A stretch of 64,000 bases of DNA from SLRI01 sp964402505 (GTDB taxonomy: Bacteria > Pseudomonadota > Alphaproteobacteria > Geminicoccales > Geminicoccaceae), in contig CAYOCP010000023.1 of assembly GCA_964402505.1 (NCBI GenBank), forward strand, positions 1-64,000, read 5' to 3'. Every line of letters starts with the position of its first letter. Positions within the stretch are counted from its first letter, which is position 1. The notes below the pieces were generated by a model. That model did not search any database, was not told the origin of the DNA, and saw only the letters and a program-made list of their open reading frames with translations. Of this stretch, positions 43,285-53,485 are shown piece after piece. A program made the translations under genes and the position numbers.

Positions 43285-44778
43285 TCAGGCAGCCAACTCG
43301 GGCTCGAAGGCGCGGGCAAGGGTCCTCATGCCGGCCTCGATCTCGGCTCCGGCGAGCCCCGCATAGCCCAGCAGCAGGCCGCGACGGGCCGGCCGCTCCT
43401 GATGGAGAGCGGCGAGCGGGGTCACCTCGATACCCAGCTCGCGGGCCCTCGCGGCCAACGCGACGTCGTCCGCTGCGCCATTGAGATAGCCCACGAGATG
43501 CATGCCCGCCGCGGCCGGCCGAAGCTGGAGCCGGTCTCCCAGATGGCGCCGCGCCGCCTCCAGAAGCAGCGTCTGACGGTCGGCATAGAGGGCGCGCATC
43601 CGGCGGATATGCGCGGCGAGCGAGCCGTCCTTGATGAACTCGGCGAGCACCGGCTGGACCAGCATCGAAGGGTGGGTGTCGGTCAGGCGACGGACCGCGG
43701 CGAAGACATCGACGAGATGCCGTGGCACCACCATGTAGCCGAGGCGCAGGGCCGGGAACATGACCTTGCTCATGGTGCCGACATAGATGACGCGGCCGTC
43801 GACATCGAGCCCCTGCAGCGCCGCGAGCGGCCGGCCGGTGTAGCGATACTCGCTGTCGTAATCGTCTTCGAGAATGAAGGCGTCGGCGCCCCTCGCCCAT
43901 TCCAGCAGCTCGAGCCGTCGCGCCAGGCTCATGGTGACGCCGAGCGGGAACTGGTGCGAGGGTGAGGTGCAGGCCATGCGCGCGCCCGAGGCACGGCGGC
44001 GGCCGCCGGCGACGTCGAGGCCCTCTCCGTCCACCGGCACCGGCACGGTGGTGGCACCGCCGGCGACGAGTGCCCCGATCAGGCCCGGGTAGCCCGGCTC
44101 CTCGACCCAGACGGAATCGCCTGGATCGAGCAGCGCGCGGATCGCCAGATCGAGCGCCTGCTGGGCACCCGAGACGATGAAAATCTGCTCCGGCGTGCAG
44201 CGAACGGCACGAGCCGCTCCGAGATGCGCCGCCAGCGCCTCGCGCAGCGGCGGATGGCCCGCCGGCTCGCTGCCGATCAGGAGGCTCCGCGACGGATTGC
44301 GCCAGCATCGGGCGAGAAGCCTCGACCAGTCCTCGAAGGGAAAGCTCGCGAGCTCGGGCAATCCGGGCGCGAAGGCGCGCGGACGGCTGCCATGCTGGCG
44401 GAGTGCGGCGAGGCGGGCACCCTGCCGCGACGGTCCGGGCGGAGCCGCGGCTGCATCGGCCATGGCCTCCGGACCCGGCCTTCGGGCGTGCAGGGCGTCC
44501 TCGGGAAGCTGTCGGCTGACGAACGAGCCGGCCCCGACCCGGCCCTCGAGATAGCCTTCCGCGAACAGCTGGTCGTAGGCGGCGAGCACGGTGTTGCGTG
44601 ACACCGCCAGATCGACAGCGAGCGAGCGCGTCGACGGCAGTCGGGCGCCCGGCTGGAGGCGGCCCTCGAGAATGGCCGCGCGAAGCGCGAAGTAGAGCTG
44701 GCGATGCAACGGGCCGCTCGCCTTCGGATCGATCGCGATGGAGGCGAGATAGAGGGGAGCCTGGCGGGACCGGACCAT
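43285..44778 (-). CDS. MocR-family regulator (GntR wHTH fused to aminotransferase fold)
   Basis: The protein has 497 aa from the ATG at 44778. The N-terminal GntR-type helix-turn-helix shows LHRQLYFALRAAILEGRL, GARLPSTRSLAVDLAVSRN and FAEGYLEGRVGAGSFV. From about residue 120 a fold-type I aminotransferase domain follows, with PLREALAAHLGAARAVRC, EEPGYPGLIGAL, EDDYDSEYRYTG and the PLP lysine in VGTMSKVMFPALRLGY. MocR proteins are PLP-sensing transcription factors such as PdxR and GabR. It is divergent from pyruvate kinase with 159 bp between, so it may control that gene or itself. The effector is unknown. Confidence 0.88.
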   Translation of the reverse strand: MVRSRQAPLYLASIAIDPKASGPLHRQLYFALRAAILEGRLQPGARLPSTRSLAVDLAVSRNTVLAAYDQLFAEGYLEGRVGAGSFVSRQLPEDALHARRPGPEAMADAAAAPPGPSRQGARLAALRQHGSRPRAFAPGLPELASFPFEDWSRLLARCWRNPSRSLLIGSEPAGHPPLREALAAHLGAARAVRCTPEQIFIVSGAQQALDLAIRALLDPGDSVWVEEPGYPGLIGALVAGGATTVPVPVDGEGLDVAGGRRRASGARMACTSPSHQFPLGVTMSLARRLELLEWARGADAFILEDDYDSEYRYTGRPLAALQGLDVDGRVIYVGTMSKVMFPALRLGYMVVPRHLVDVFAAVRRLTDTHPSMLVQPVLAEFIKDGSLAAHIRRMRALYADRQTLLLEAARRHLGDRLQLRPAAAGMHLVGYLNGAADDVALAARARELGIEVTPLAALHQERPARRGLLLGYAGLAGAEIEAGMRTLARAFEPELAA

Positions 44779-44937
44779 GAGCCGACCTCTGTCGGGAGCG
44801 CATCGGAGACGCTGAATGGCCCTTTGGTTCTGCTCGAATCCGGCGCTCGGGGCAAGCCACCGGGCGCAGGGCCGCTCTGCCGTGACACCCGGTGTTGCAT
44901 CGTCTATGGACAGCCGGAGCGCATCAGGGAGGACGGC

Positions 44938-46353
44938 ATGCGACGTGGGCGCAGTGCAAAGATTGTCGCCACCCTCGGCCCGGCCAGCTCGACCGCTGAC
45001 GTGATCGTGGCGCTGGCCAAGGCGGGAGCCGACGTTTTCCGCTTCAACTTCAGCCATGGCAGCCACGACGATCATGCCGAACGGCTGGTCATGGTGCGCG
45101 CGGCGGAGCGCGAGATCGGCCGGCCGATAGGTGTCCTCCTCGACTTGCAGGGACCGAAGCTGCGAATCGGCCGGTTCGTTCTCGGCCGCGTCGGGCTGAC
45201 CCGTGGCGAATCATTTCGCCTCGACCTCGACCAGGCCACCGGCGACCAGCGCCGGGTGCAGTTGCCCCACCCCGAGATCTTCGCGGCACTTCGCCCCGGC
45301 ACTGAGCTTCTCCTCGACGACGGCAAGATCCGCCTCAAGGTCGAGAGCTGTGGCCCCGACCATGCCGAGACCACCATCATGACCGGCGGCGGGCTCTCCG
45401 ACCGCAAGGGCGTGAACGTGCCGAACGTGGTGCTGCCGATCGCGGCCATGACGGAGAAGGACCGCAAGGACCTGCAGGTCGGGCTCGACCTCGGCGTCGA
45501 CTGGGTGGCGCTCAGCTTCGTCCAGCGCCCCGAGGACATGGCCGAGGCGCGGCGGCTGGTCGCCGGCCGGGCGGCGCTCATGGCGAAGATCGAGAAGCCG
45601 GCGGCGATCGACCGGCTCAACGAGATCATCGAGCTCTCGGATGCCATCATGGTGGCGCGTGGCGATCTCGGGGTGGAAATGCCGCCCGAGGTGGTGCCGC
45701 GGCTGCAGAAGAGGATCATTCGCGCCGCCCGCGAGGCCGGCAAGCCGGTCATCGTCGCGACCCAGATGCTGGAGAGCATGATCCAGAATCCGGCGCCGAC
45801 CCGAGCCGAGGCGTCGGACGTGGCGACCGCCGTCTATGACGGCGCCGACGCCGTGATGCTCTCGGCCGAGAGCGCCGCCGGGGAGTATCCCGTCGAGGCC
45901 GTCGCCATTATGGATCGCATCATCAAGCAGGTGGAGCAGGACGACCTCTATCGCTCCTATATCGAGGCCTTCCACGCCCAGGTCGAGCGCACCTCCGCCG
46001 ACGCCATCACCTTCGCCGCCAACCACGTCGCCCATACCATGCAATCGGCGGCGATCGTGACCTACACGACCTCGGGGGCCACGGCGCTCAGGGCCTCGAG
46101 GGAGCGGCCCGACCGGCCCATCCTCGGGCTCATCACCCGCATGGTCACCGCCCGCAAGCTGGCGCTCGCCTGGGGCGTTCACGCGGTCTTCTGCGAGGAC
46201 GCCAACGATCTCGACGAGATGGTCCAGAAAGCCCGCCAGCACGCCAAGGCCGAAGGCTTCGCCCAGCCCGGCGCCAGCATCGTGGTGACCGCCGGACTGC
46301 CCTTCGGCACGCCGGGCGCAACCAACCTGCTTCGCATCGCCTGGGTCACCTGA
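44938..46353 (+). CDS. pyk: Pyruvate kinase
   Basis: The protein has 471 aa from the ATG at 44938, with GGAGGAC upstream. It converts phosphoenolpyruvate and ADP to pyruvate and ATP. Landmarks are KIVATLGPASSTADVI, the substrate pocket FRFNFSHG, LLDLQGPKLRIG, the catalytic loop MAKIEKPAAIDRLNEI and VARGDLGVEMP, and ATQMLESMIQNPAPTRAE. The C-terminal domain (residues ~345-471) is present but short. The gene is convergent with a TauE-type gene and overlaps it by 8 bp. Confidence 0.95.
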   Translation: MRRGRSAKIVATLGPASSTADVIVALAKAGADVFRFNFSHGSHDDHAERLVMVRAAEREIGRPIGVLLDLQGPKLRIGRFVLGRVGLTRGESFRLDLDQATGDQRRVQLPHPEIFAALRPGTELLLDDGKIRLKVESCGPDHAETTIMTGGGLSDRKGVNVPNVVLPIAAMTEKDRKDLQVGLDLGVDWVALSFVQRPEDMAEARRLVAGRAALMAKIEKPAAIDRLNEIIELSDAIMVARGDLGVEMPPEVVPRLQKRIIRAAREAGKPVIVATQMLESMIQNPAPTRAEASDVATAVYDGADAVMLSAESAAGEYPVEAVAIMDRIIKQVEQDDLYRSYIEAFHAQVERTSADAITFAANHVAHTMQSAAIVTYTTSGATALRASRERPDRPILGLITRMVTARKLALAWGVHAVFCEDANDLDEMVQKARQHAKAEGFAQPGASIVVTAGLPFGTPGATNLLRIAWVT

Positions 46354-47119
46354 TCAATCCCCAAGCCGATTGCAGAACGAGTTCGAGGGCCAGCACCGTC
46401 AAAAGCAGCCGGATGATCCGCGCGAAGTGGCGGGGATCGATCCGGCCGAGCAGCCAGCGCCCTCCGAGCGTGCCGGCAAATCCAGCGGCGATCATCAGGG
46501 CGACAAGCGGCAGCCAGGGCAGAAAAGCGAAGCCCACCAAGCCGAAGGCCGCGATCTTCAGCCCGTGCTGGACGGTCATCGCCGCCGCGTGGGTGGCGAT
46601 GAGCCCTTCCCGGCCGAGCCCCAGCGGCCGCAGGAGGGCCAGGACATAGGGTCCCGTGGCGCCGACCAGCATGGTGAGAAACGAGGCGATGGCGCCGCCC
46701 AAAGCGAGCCCGCGCCCCGCGATCGCCGCCATGCCGGCAAGCGGCAGCCAGAGCGTCTGCAGGATGAAAAGCCCGAGCACGAGGCGCAGGAGCTCGACCG
46801 GCAGGCCGACGACGAGACCGGCGCCGAGCGCGATCCCGATCGCGCTGCCGAGCAGGAAGGGCACGAGGCGGCCCGTGTCGATCCACGGCCGCAGGACCCA
46901 GGCGCGGCCGGCATTCGAGCCGAGCTGGACAAGGGCGTGGACCGGGATGACCGCCGGCGGCGGCAGGAGCGCGACCATGATTGCGAGCATGATCACGCCG
47001 CCGCCGACACCGGCCACGGCCGTGAGAGCCGAGGTGAAGGCCGAGAGGAGGACGAGGGAGAGCGCCGCTCCGGGCCCGAGGACGTCCGGGAACAGGTCGA
47101 CGGTCCAAAACGAGCTCAG
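46346..47119 (-). CDS. TauE/SafE family permease (start uncertain)
   Basis: The hydrophobic protein has about 257 aa. TauE features are LSAFTSALTAVAGVGGGVIM near the N terminus and a second repeat around LGGAIASFLTMLVGATGPYV. No ATG, GTG or TTG is placed suitably at the 5' end. A CTG at 47119 overlaps the UbiH stop (CTGA) with GCGAGG just upstream and gives the usual family length. A second CTG at 47095 is possible. It is co-directional with the hydroxylase upstream and translationally coupled in this reading. The substrate is unknown. Confidence 0.7.
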   Translation of the reverse strand: MSSFWTVDLFPDVLGPGAALSLVLLSAFTSALTAVAGVGGGVIMLAIMVALLPPPAVIPVHALVQLGSNAGRAWVLRPWIDTGRLVPFLLGSAIGIALGAGLVVGLPVELLRLVLGLFILQTLWLPLAGMAAIAGRGLALGGAIASFLTMLVGATGPYVLALLRPLGLGREGLIATHAAAMTVQHGLKIAAFGLVGFAFLPWLPLVALMIAAGFAGTLGGRWLLGRIDPRHFARIIRLLLTVLALELVLQSAWGLIR

Positions 47120-48330
47120 AGAGCCTCGCCGCGCATCAGCCGGGGCAGATCGCCGACCAGCCCCATGGCGTGCCGCATGAAGAAGCGCTTGGCGATCGGC
47201 AGGCGCTCGACCAGCGCCAGGCCGACGCCGCGGGCGAGCTTCAGGGGCAGGATGTCGTTGGCGAAGAGCCGGTTGATGCCGTCGGTGACGGCCACCAGCG
47301 CGAGGCTGTCGAAGGAGCGCCAGGCGGCATATCGCGCGAGCGCCTCGCTGCTGCCCGGATCGAGGCCGAGCCGCAGGCGATCCACGACGATCTCGGCAAT
47401 CGCCGTGACGTCGCGAAGCGCCAGGTTCCAGCCTTGCCCGGCGATGGGGTGAATGCCGCGCGCGGCATCGCCGACCAGCACTGCCCGCTCGGCCACATAG
47501 GCGTGGGACCAGACCAGCACGAGCGGATACGACCAGCGATGCCCTTCGAGGGTCAGGCGTCCGAGGCTGTCGCCCAAACGGTCCTGGACCTCGGCCGTGA
47601 AGGCTCCGTCGTCGAGCGCCGCCACCGCCTTCGCCTGGCGCTGCTCGAGGGCCCAGACCAGCGATGAGCGGTTGCGCGGCAAGGGCAGCACGGCGAAAGG
47701 GCCGTCCGGGAAAAAACGCTCCACCGCCCGGCCCCGGTGCGGCAACTCGTGGACCAGAGTGCAAACCAGACCGGTCTGGCCATAGTCCCAGCGCCTGGCA
47801 CCGATGCCGAGTTTCTCCCGAGTGCCCGAGAATCGGCCCTCGCAGACGGCCAGCAGCGCCGCCCGAACCCTCCGGCCGTCGCCGAGCGCCGCCTCGATCC
47901 CGCCGGCATCGCGCTCGAACGTCCTGATGCTGGCTGGCGCCGCGATGGTGACGGCCGAGCCCGCGGCCGCAATCGCCTCGAGCAGGCCCTGGCGTATCGC
48001 CTGGTTCGGGACGATCCAGCCCAGAGGCTCGCCACCTACCTCGGCCGCGTCGTAGCGCACCGACCCGAGGGAATCCGCCTCCGCCACCTCGATCTCGAGG
48101 ATCGCCTCGGCCGCATCCGCCATGCCGTCCCAGGCGCCGATCGAATGCAGCGCCTGCTTGGATCCTCGGGCGATCGCCGTCACACGGCCGTCGAAGCGGG
48201 TCTGCATGGTTTCCGGCAGCGAGCGCTCCTCGACGAGCAGCACCCGGCCGCCGGCGCCGCCCACGGCGGCCGACAAAGCGAGGCCGGTGAGGCCACCGCC
48301 CTGGACGACGAGATCGAAGCGTTCGGTCAT
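47116..48330 (-). CDS. UbiH/COQ6-family FAD-dependent hydroxylase
   Basis: This is a 404-aa flavoprotein monooxygenase. The FAD-binding motif is VVQGGGLTGLALSAAVGGAG, and ARGSKQALHSIGAWDGM follows. The second FAD contact is VLVGDAARGIHPIAGQGWNL, the signature of ubiquinone-pathway hydroxylases. The C terminus (NRLFANDILPLKLARGVGLA) is also typical. It would hydroxylate the ring of a ubiquinone precursor; the exact ring position cannot be decided from sequence. It is divergent from the ammonium transporter gene. Confidence 0.85.
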   Translation of the reverse strand: MTERFDLVVQGGGLTGLALSAAVGGAGGRVLLVEERSLPETMQTRFDGRVTAIARGSKQALHSIGAWDGMADAAEAILEIEVAEADSLGSVRYDAAEVGGEPLGWIVPNQAIRQGLLEAIAAAGSAVTIAAPASIRTFERDAGGIEAALGDGRRVRAALLAVCEGRFSGTREKLGIGARRWDYGQTGLVCTLVHELPHRGRAVERFFPDGPFAVLPLPRNRSSLVWALEQRQAKAVAALDDGAFTAEVQDRLGDSLGRLTLEGHRWSYPLVLVWSHAYVAERAVLVGDAARGIHPIAGQGWNLALRDVTAIAEIVVDRLRLGLDPGSSEALARYAAWRSFDSLALVAVTDGINRLFANDILPLKLARGVGLALVERLPIAKRFFMRHAMGLVGDLPRLMRGEAL

Positions 48331-48449
48331 GCCGACACCATGTCCAGCGTGCCTAAAAAACGATCACGCGATGAAAGTCTGAGCATTGTCCCCGTCCACT
48401 TGGCTCGTGCGCACCCTGCTTTTCCGGCGAGCCGCCCCATCGCCTCCTC

Positions 48450-48465
48450 TGGCACGACGCTTGCA
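48450..48465 (+). promoter_or_regulatory. Sigma-54 (-24/-12) promoter of amt
   Basis: TGGCACGACGCTTGCA matches the sigma-54 consensus TGGCACG-N4-TTGCA without mismatch. It lies 89 bp upstream of the amt ATG and points toward it. Transcription would begin near 48477. Nitrogen control through RpoN and an NtrC-type activator is the natural inference. I could not identify an NtrC site. Confidence 0.85.
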
Positions 48466-48553
48466 CCGGAAAGGCCGAAAGGGCGTCGTCGAGACGAGGC
48501 CAAAACGGCGCCGGCGCAGACCCTCAATCACATCGCCACGGCGGGAGAGACCC

Positions 48554-49933
48554 ATGCATCGAGACCTACCACGGGATGGACTGCCTGTCCCGGTGAGACG
48601 CGGCCTGATCTTCGCGCTCGGCTTCGCCGGCCCGGCCATGGGCAGTGCGGCGGCCCTGGCGCAGGATGCGGGCTCGGCTGCGGTCGGAGCAGCCATCGGC
48701 GTCGACCCCGAGAGCGCCTTCATTCTCGACACCCTCCTTTTCCTGATGACCGGTTTCCTCGTCATGTTCATGGCGGCGGGCTTCGCCATGCTCGAGGCCG
48801 GGATGGTGCGCAAGAAGAGCGTCGGCACGCAGTGTCTGAAGAACATCGCCCTCTTCTCGATCGCCGGCATCCTCTACTACCTCGTCGGCTACAACCTGAT
48901 GTACGAGGGGGTCGACGGCGGCTTCATGGGCACGCTGGCGATCTGGACGCCGGACGACAGCGCCGCCACCGCCGGCGATTTCGCCACGGGCCACGCCGCG
49001 TCGGCGGACTGGTTCTTCCAGATGGTGTTCGTTGCGACCGCCGCCTCGATCGTCTCGGGCACGGTGGCCGAGCGGGTCAGGCTCTGGCCGTTCCTCGCCT
49101 TCACGGTTGTGCTGACCGGCTTCATGTACCCGCTCACCGGCTCCTGGCTGTGGGGCGGCGGCTGGCTCAGCCAGATGGGCTTCGCCGACTTCGCCGGCTC
49201 CACCCTGGTCCACTCGGTCGGTGGCTGGGCCGCCCTCGCCGGTGCCCTGCTTCTCGGCGCGCGCCGCGGCAAGTACGGGCGGGACGGCTCCATCGCGCCC
49301 ATGCCCGCGAGCTCGCTGCCACTCGCCACGCTCGGCACGTTCATCCTCTGGCTCGGCTGGTTCGGCTTCAACGGCGGCTCGCAGCTCGCCATGAGGAGCG
49401 GCGCCGACGCTATCGCCATCGCCAGGATCTTCGTCAACACCAACATGGCCGCCGCTGGCGGGGTGGTCGCGGCGATGATCGTCTCCCAGCTCACCTACGG
49501 AAAGATCGACCTGACGCTGGTCCTGAACGGCGCCATTGGCGGTCTGGTCTCGATCACCGCCGAGCCCCTCGCACCTTCGCCGGGCACCGCCATGATGATC
49601 GGAGCTATCGGCGGCATCCTCGTGGTCCTGACCGTGCCGCTGCTCGACCGGCTCGAGATCGACGATGTGGTCGGCGCCATTCCCGCCCACCTCGTCTGCG
49701 GCATCTGGGGAACCCTGATCGTGCCCTTCAGCAACGGCAATGCCGGCTACGGCACGCAGCTCCTGGGCATCCTCGCCGTCGGCGCCTTCACCTTAGCCGT
49801 CAGCCTCGCCCTTTGGAGCGTTCTCAAGAGAGCGGTCGGCATCCGCATTCACGAGGAGGACGAGGAGCGCGGCATCGACCAAGCGGAGCTCGGCATGGAA
49901 GCCTATCCGGAATTCGGCCCGAACGCCGTCTGA
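48554..49933 (+). CDS. amt: Ammonium transporter
   Basis: The protein has 459 aa from the ATG at 48554, preceded by GGGAGAGA. The longer frame upstream would run through the sigma-54 promoter and is rejected. An N-terminal signal-like segment is followed by about eleven membrane helices. Landmarks are FAMLEAGMVRKKS, the twin-His pore motifs STLVHSVGGWAALAGALL and AIPAHLVCGIWGTLI, and WFGFNGGSQLAM. It conducts ammonium/ammonia into the cell. The usual neighbour glnK is absent on either side. The C-terminal tail is acidic (HEEDEERGIDQAE). Confidence 0.92.
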   Translation: MHRDLPRDGLPVPVRRGLIFALGFAGPAMGSAAALAQDAGSAAVGAAIGVDPESAFILDTLLFLMTGFLVMFMAAGFAMLEAGMVRKKSVGTQCLKNIALFSIAGILYYLVGYNLMYEGVDGGFMGTLAIWTPDDSAATAGDFATGHAASADWFFQMVFVATAASIVSGTVAERVRLWPFLAFTVVLTGFMYPLTGSWLWGGGWLSQMGFADFAGSTLVHSVGGWAALAGALLLGARRGKYGRDGSIAPMPASSLPLATLGTFILWLGWFGFNGGSQLAMRSGADAIAIARIFVNTNMAAAGGVVAAMIVSQLTYGKIDLTLVLNGAIGGLVSITAEPLAPSPGTAMMIGAIGGILVVLTVPLLDRLEIDDVVGAIPAHLVCGIWGTLIVPFSNGNAGYGTQLLGILAVGAFTLAVSLALWSVLKRAVGIRIHEEDEERGIDQAELGMEAYPEFGPNAV

Positions 49934-50044
49934 AGGATCGCCCGAGCCTGCCCAAGGAGCCAAGGCAGACTAGGGCCGGAACGGCTCGATCCAGCACGTG
50001 CGGGCAGGACGGTCGATTCCGTCACCTGACGAAAGAGCGCTCGC

Positions 50045-51118
<1,074 letters not shown>

Positions 51119-51138
51119 CGCCTTCTCCCGCACGCCGC

Positions 51139-52179
51139 TCACCCCGGCGTCGTCACATTGATCCGGCCCAGCGCCGCCTTGCTCACCCGGTCGAGGATAA
51201 CCGCCAGGATGACGATGCAGAAGCCGGCGATCAGCCCGACGCCGAGCTCGAGATTGCGGATGCCGCGCAGCACGAGAACACCGAGACCCGGGGCCGAGAC
51301 GAGGGAAGCAATCACCACCATGGCCAGCGCCATCATGATGGTCTGGTTGATCCCCGCCATGATGGTCGGCAGGGCCAGCGGGATCTCGACGCCGAAGAGG
51401 CGCTGGCGCGGCGCCATGCCGAAGGCGTCGGCCGCCTCGAGCACGTCCTTGTCGACGAGACGTATGCCGAGATCGGTCAGCCGGATCACCGGCACGATGG
51501 CATAGAGGATGATGGCGATGCCGTAGAGCTTCGATTCGGTCACGCTGAAGAGGAAGATCAACGGGATCAGGTAGACGAAGGTCGGCAAGGTCTGCAGCAT
51601 GTCGAGCAACGGCACCATGCTGCGCTGAAAGGCATCCCACTTGGACATGGCGATGCCGATCGGCACGCCCAGGACCACACAGATCGCGGTGCAGACGAAG
51701 ATGATCGAGAGGGTCTGCATCGCGTAGTCGAAATGGTCGATGAAGCCCAGAAAAAGCAGCGACAGGCCCACCGAGAGGGTCAGCGTCACCGAGCGTGTCA
51801 GGAGACCGACCACCGCGAGCATGACCGCCACCACGACCCACCAGGGCACCGCCAGCATCGCCCAAAGCGCTCCGTCCAGCATCCAGGACAAAGGCTGCGT
51901 GAGAGGGTCGAGAATGAACTTGAGGGTATTCTTGATGTCGAGAAAGCCATTCGCCACCCAGGCCGTGAGATCGCGCGTGCGCCAGATGGCCGGACAGGAG
52001 GCGTTGAGCGCGTCGAGCGACGGAAACGGCACCTGCCACCAAGGCCCCCCCTGGACCACCTCGCCGCCGCCGTGGCTCTTGGCCAGGAGCTGCGCCATGG
52101 TCATCGGTCCCTCCGATGCGCCACCGCCGCACCAGTCCCGCAGCCCGAGCGCATCGAACAGCCCGTCATAATAGCCCAT
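51139..52179 (-). CDS. proW: Glycine betaine/proline ABC permease
   Basis: This is a 346-aa permease with a hydrophilic first ~95 residues and then about seven helices. ProW landmarks are the central LDMLQTLPTFVYLIPLIFLF, the EAA loop EAADAFGMAPRQRLFGVEIP, and GINQTIMMALAMVVIASLV. It imports quaternary amines such as glycine betaine for osmoprotection. It follows the binding-protein gene and precedes the ATPase gene in the same operon. Confidence 0.92.
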   Translation of the reverse strand: MGYYDGLFDALGLRDWCGGGASEGPMTMAQLLAKSHGGGEVVQGGPWWQVPFPSLDALNASCPAIWRTRDLTAWVANGFLDIKNTLKFILDPLTQPLSWMLDGALWAMLAVPWWVVVAVMLAVVGLLTRSVTLTLSVGLSLLFLGFIDHFDYAMQTLSIIFVCTAICVVLGVPIGIAMSKWDAFQRSMVPLLDMLQTLPTFVYLIPLIFLFSVTESKLYGIAIILYAIVPVIRLTDLGIRLVDKDVLEAADAFGMAPRQRLFGVEIPLALPTIMAGINQTIMMALAMVVIASLVSAPGLGVLVLRGIRNLELGVGLIAGFCIVILAVILDRVSKAALGRINVTTPG

Positions 52180-52261
52180 CCGCCCGGGACCTCTTCTTGC
52201 TTCTTCGCTTCACCGATCGGGTGGCGCTCCAAGCTACGGAGCACCACCCGAACCCTCGAGG

Positions 52262-53236
52262 CTACTGGCTGAGCAGGGGTGCCAGCCTGTCCCTGGCCTC
52301 GTCGTTCAGCCAGGTCGACCAGATATCCGGGTTCTCGCTCAGGAACTTGACCGCCACCTCCTCGGCCGAGGCGTTCTCCTGCTCCTGCCAGGCCAAGAGC
52401 GCGTTCATCTGCTCGTTGGTGAAGCTGACATGGCTCATGAGCTCCGCGATCTCGGGCTCCCGCTCGGCGAAGCCGGTCGTGACACCGGTCAGCACATCGG
52501 CCGTCTGGAAGTCCGTCCGCTGCGGATTGGCGCAGTCCTCCCTGGCGATGCAGGCATGCCGCTCGGCATCATAGGGACCCATGTCGACCTTGACCATGTC
52601 GTAGCGGCCGAGGAGCGAGGTCGGCTGCCAGTAGTAGCCGAACCAGGGAGCGCGATCCTCGTAGGCCGAGGCCATGGAGGTCGCGAGCGTCTCGCCCGAG
52701 CCGTGGTTGAAGACCTCGAAGCCGGCATCCTCGAGCCCGTAAGCGACCTTCAGATTGTCGTTCTTGGTGCGGCAGCCCCAGCCTTCCGGGCAGTTGTGGA
52801 AGCGCCCGCCGACCAGATCGGGATTGGCCAGAACGCCGTCGATGGTGGCGAGCTCCGGATGCTCCTCGACCAGGTAGGAGGGCACGAACCAGCCCTCGAT
52901 GCCGCCGTCCGCGAGGACGGCACCCAGCGTCTCGACCTTGCCCTCCTCCTCGAGCTCGACATATTTGGGTGCCGAGTTGATCCAGAGCTCGGTGATGATA
53001 TCGGGCGTGCCGGTCTCCGCGACCGAGGTCACCGCCGGGATCGTATCGGAGGGCACGACCGTGACGTCACAGTCGTAGCCTTCCTCCATCAGGAACTTGG
53101 AGACGGCGGTCACGACCGAGGCCGAGGCCCAGTTCATCTCGGTTATCGTGACATCGCCGCACTCGGCTCTGGCGCTCGTCGAAAAGGCCATGAGGGCCGC
53201 GGCACCGAGCAACGCGAATCGAAGATGGATTGCCAT
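52262..53236 (-). CDS. proX: Glycine betaine/proline-type periplasmic binding protein
   Basis: The protein has 324 aa from the ATG at 53236, preceded by AAGGAG. A signal peptide (FALLGAAALMAFSTSARA) precedes the mature protein, which is periplasmic. The OpuAC fold is shown by TEMNWASASVVTAVSKFLME and ETGTPDIITELWINSAP, with aromatic residues in APWFGYYWQPTSL that could cage a quaternary amine. First gene of proXWV. Confidence 0.9.
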   Translation of the reverse strand: MAIHLRFALLGAAALMAFSTSARAECGDVTITEMNWASASVVTAVSKFLMEEGYDCDVTVVPSDTIPAVTSVAETGTPDIITELWINSAPKYVELEEEGKVETLGAVLADGGIEGWFVPSYLVEEHPELATIDGVLANPDLVGGRFHNCPEGWGCRTKNDNLKVAYGLEDAGFEVFNHGSGETLATSMASAYEDRAPWFGYYWQPTSLLGRYDMVKVDMGPYDAERHACIAREDCANPQRTDFQTADVLTGVTTGFAEREPEIAELMSHVSFTNEQMNALLAWQEQENASAEEVAVKFLSENPDIWSTWLNDEARDRLAPLLSQ

Positions 53237-53485
53237 GTTGGGGCTCCTTGTAATTCTGGGCCGAAGGCGGGGCACGATCCACAACAGGCATGGACGAGCG
53301 CCAGGTGGATGCAATCGAGGCCCGCGCGCCATGGCGTTGGAGACGGGCTATCGATACCTTCGACAATGAGCCGGGCACGCCAACGCACCGCGACAAGTCA
53401 CGGTGATTGAGCGTCTCCCGATGGATGATGGAGCATCACATTGGTGCCCGCTGAGCCGACTGTCAACCCCATCCGGCTCGCCGCT
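53237..53485. promoter_or_regulatory. Upstream region of proXWV
   Basis: This 249-bp spacer between the oligopeptide permease stop and proX contains no gene. It probably carries the proX promoter. I could not assign a clear motif. Confidence 0.4.

Noticed and set aside
48386..48553. Upstream extension of amt
   Set aside because: It would read through the sigma-54 promoter at 48450-48465 and lacks a ribosome site; the ATG at 48554 has one.
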